64,000 nt of DNA, from positions 2,057,531 to 2,121,530 of the forward strand of contig NZ_CP121472.1 in assembly GCF_036208045.1 (NCBI RefSeq), in the 5' to 3' direction. The stretch comes from Thiorhodovibrio winogradskyi. Lineage in GTDB: Bacteria > Pseudomonadota > Gammaproteobacteria > Chromatiales > Chromatiaceae. A model generated the notes under the pieces. The model made no database searches. It was given only the letters and a program-made list of their open reading frames with translations, and was not told the origin of the DNA. Made by a program: the position numbers and the translations under genes. Position 1 is the stretch's first letter, and every line of letters begins with the position of its first letter. Positions 63,223 to 64,000 of the stretch are shown here, in pieces.

Positions 63223-64000
63223 CTAAGACCTCCCCGCCGCGCCCGCCATCCGCGCCCGATCGCTCTCCAGCGCCTCGAGATGCAGAGAGGCCAGGAAGGG
63301 ACTTGGCATCAATTCCTCGGGAATCGTCCACAAACCCCGTCGCGTCACCCAGCGCCCGAGGCGCGGATCGGCGCTCAGCACCGCGATCGGCACGGCCAGC
63401 AGGGCGCCGATGAAAAAGGGCGACAAGAGCGCCACCGTCAGGCCGCCGTGGGTGATCAGGGCCAGGGTCGCCGCCAATCCGAGCAGGCTTTGCGGCCAGA
63501 GTCGTCGCCAGGCCAAGGCCACCGGCACCCGATGCGTCGCCCGCCGCTGCGGCTCCCACACCAGCTTCTTACCCGCCAGCAAGCCGCCGATGAAGACCGT
63601 GTGAGCAATGGCCAACACGGGTGCCAGCAAGGTGCTGAAAACCGCCTCGCCAAGGGCGCCGCCGATCACCCGAGAGGCGCCGCCAAAAGCGCGCCTTCTG
63701 TGCGCATCGACCAGCACGTCGATCACCGAGGCGAGCTTGGGCGCGAACACCATGGTCAGGATGATGAACAACAGCGGCATGCCGTAGCCGGGATCGAACA
63801 GGGCGGATCCGGAGGCGAAAAAGGCCCGGGACGCCGCGATCACCATCAGCAGCACCCAGAATGGCGAGCCGACGAACATCAGGATGGCCAAGACCAACTG
63901 CACCCGGCTGATGACATGAAGACCGGGCATCCAGAGCAGCCTCAGATACTGGAGATTCCCCTGGCACCAGCGCAGATCGCGGCGGATATACTCCAACAGG
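63223..64000 (-). CDS. OpgH/MdoH-like glucan glucosyltransferase, C-terminal part (continues beyond window)
   Basis: The frame is open at the window end, so only the last 258 codons are seen. They begin with the EYIRRDLRWCQGNLQYL motif (the QxxRW-like signature of OpgH-type family 2 transferases) and continue with several membrane helices. OpgH makes periplasmic glucans in other proteobacteria. Here it opens an operon with the PTPS-like, GT4 and dehydrogenase genes, so the product may differ from plain osmoregulated glucan. Confidence 0.88.
   Translation of the reverse strand, partial: LLEYIRRDLRWCQGNLQYLRLLWMPGLHVISRVQLVLAILMFVGSPFWVLLMVIAASRAFFASGSALFDPGYGMPLLFIILTMVFAPKLASVIDVLVDAHRRRAFGGASRVIGGALGEAVFSTLLAPVLAIAHTVFIGGLLAGKKLVWEPQRRATHRVPVALAWRRLWPQSLLGLAATLALITHGGLTVALLSPFFIGALLAVPIAVLSADPRLGRWVTRRGLWTIPEELMPSPFLASLHLEALESDRARMAGAAGRS

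Overview
The window is a GC-rich chromosomal segment of a gammaproteobacterium. The block asd-fimV-truA-trpF-trpB-trpA-accD-folC-dedD-cvpA-purF-metZ (30138-45675) is the arrangement typical of that class. Together with a five-subunit-type pyruvate:ferredoxin oxidoreductase locus, a double-length UvrA and abundant Uma2-family genes, it fits a member of the Chromatiales (purple sulfur bacteria or relatives). The order is an inference from gene content; no rRNA or tRNA gene lies in the window.

Left part (1-14740): the 3' end of a fused MFS/acyltransferase/acyl-ACP synthetase, a small Ala-rich exported protein, a two-helix membrane protein with a TIR-like domain, and a three-gene MoxR ATPase/VWA operon. 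After these comes a gene graveyard: an Eco57I-type restriction-modification remnant, a frameshifted Fic gene with a 12-bp tandem repeat, an AT-rich TPR-like orphan, an OPT transporter whose 5' side abuts a group II intron reverse-transcriptase remnant, three Uma2-type sequences (one broken) and a DUF1640-like remnant. This looks like an eroded defence or mobile-element island.

Middle part (14728-48287): housekeeping genes. These are uvrA (tandem-duplicated, 1888 aa), plsY, folB-folK, a cytochrome c gene with rsgA, orn, a large alpha-2-macroglobulin, and then the long asd-to-metZ block covering aspartate-family, tryptophan, malonyl-CoA, folate, purine and methionine synthesis plus FimV and TruA. 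An ACR3-like remnant separates metZ from the opposite-strand genes for dihydroorotase and the tRNA threonylcarbamoyladenylate synthase.

Right part (48325-64000): a SulP anion (possibly bicarbonate) transporter and a LysR regulator face a pyruvate:ferredoxin oxidoreductase operon. In that operon three of four reading frames are damaged (amber codon in porE, large deletion plus frameshifts in porA, fused and shortened porG/porD), and only porB appears intact. Then come cytochrome b561, an unknown polytopic membrane protein and a RibD C-terminal-domain reductase. Converging on these is a tightly overlapping seven-gene operon: OpgH-like glucosyltransferase, Zn-dehydrogenase-like protein, divergent 6-pyruvoyl-tetrahydropterin-synthase-like protein, family-4 glycosyltransferase, methyltransferase, ABC ATPase, and a binding-protein/permease fusion. 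This last set is the best candidate for an undescribed pathway, possibly for a modified or glycosylated pteridine-like metabolite with its own transporter.

A pattern across the window is short in-frame tandem repeats (9, 12 or 15 bp) inside coding regions: Fic, uvrA, the cytochrome c signal peptide, fimV, trpB and the ABC binding protein.
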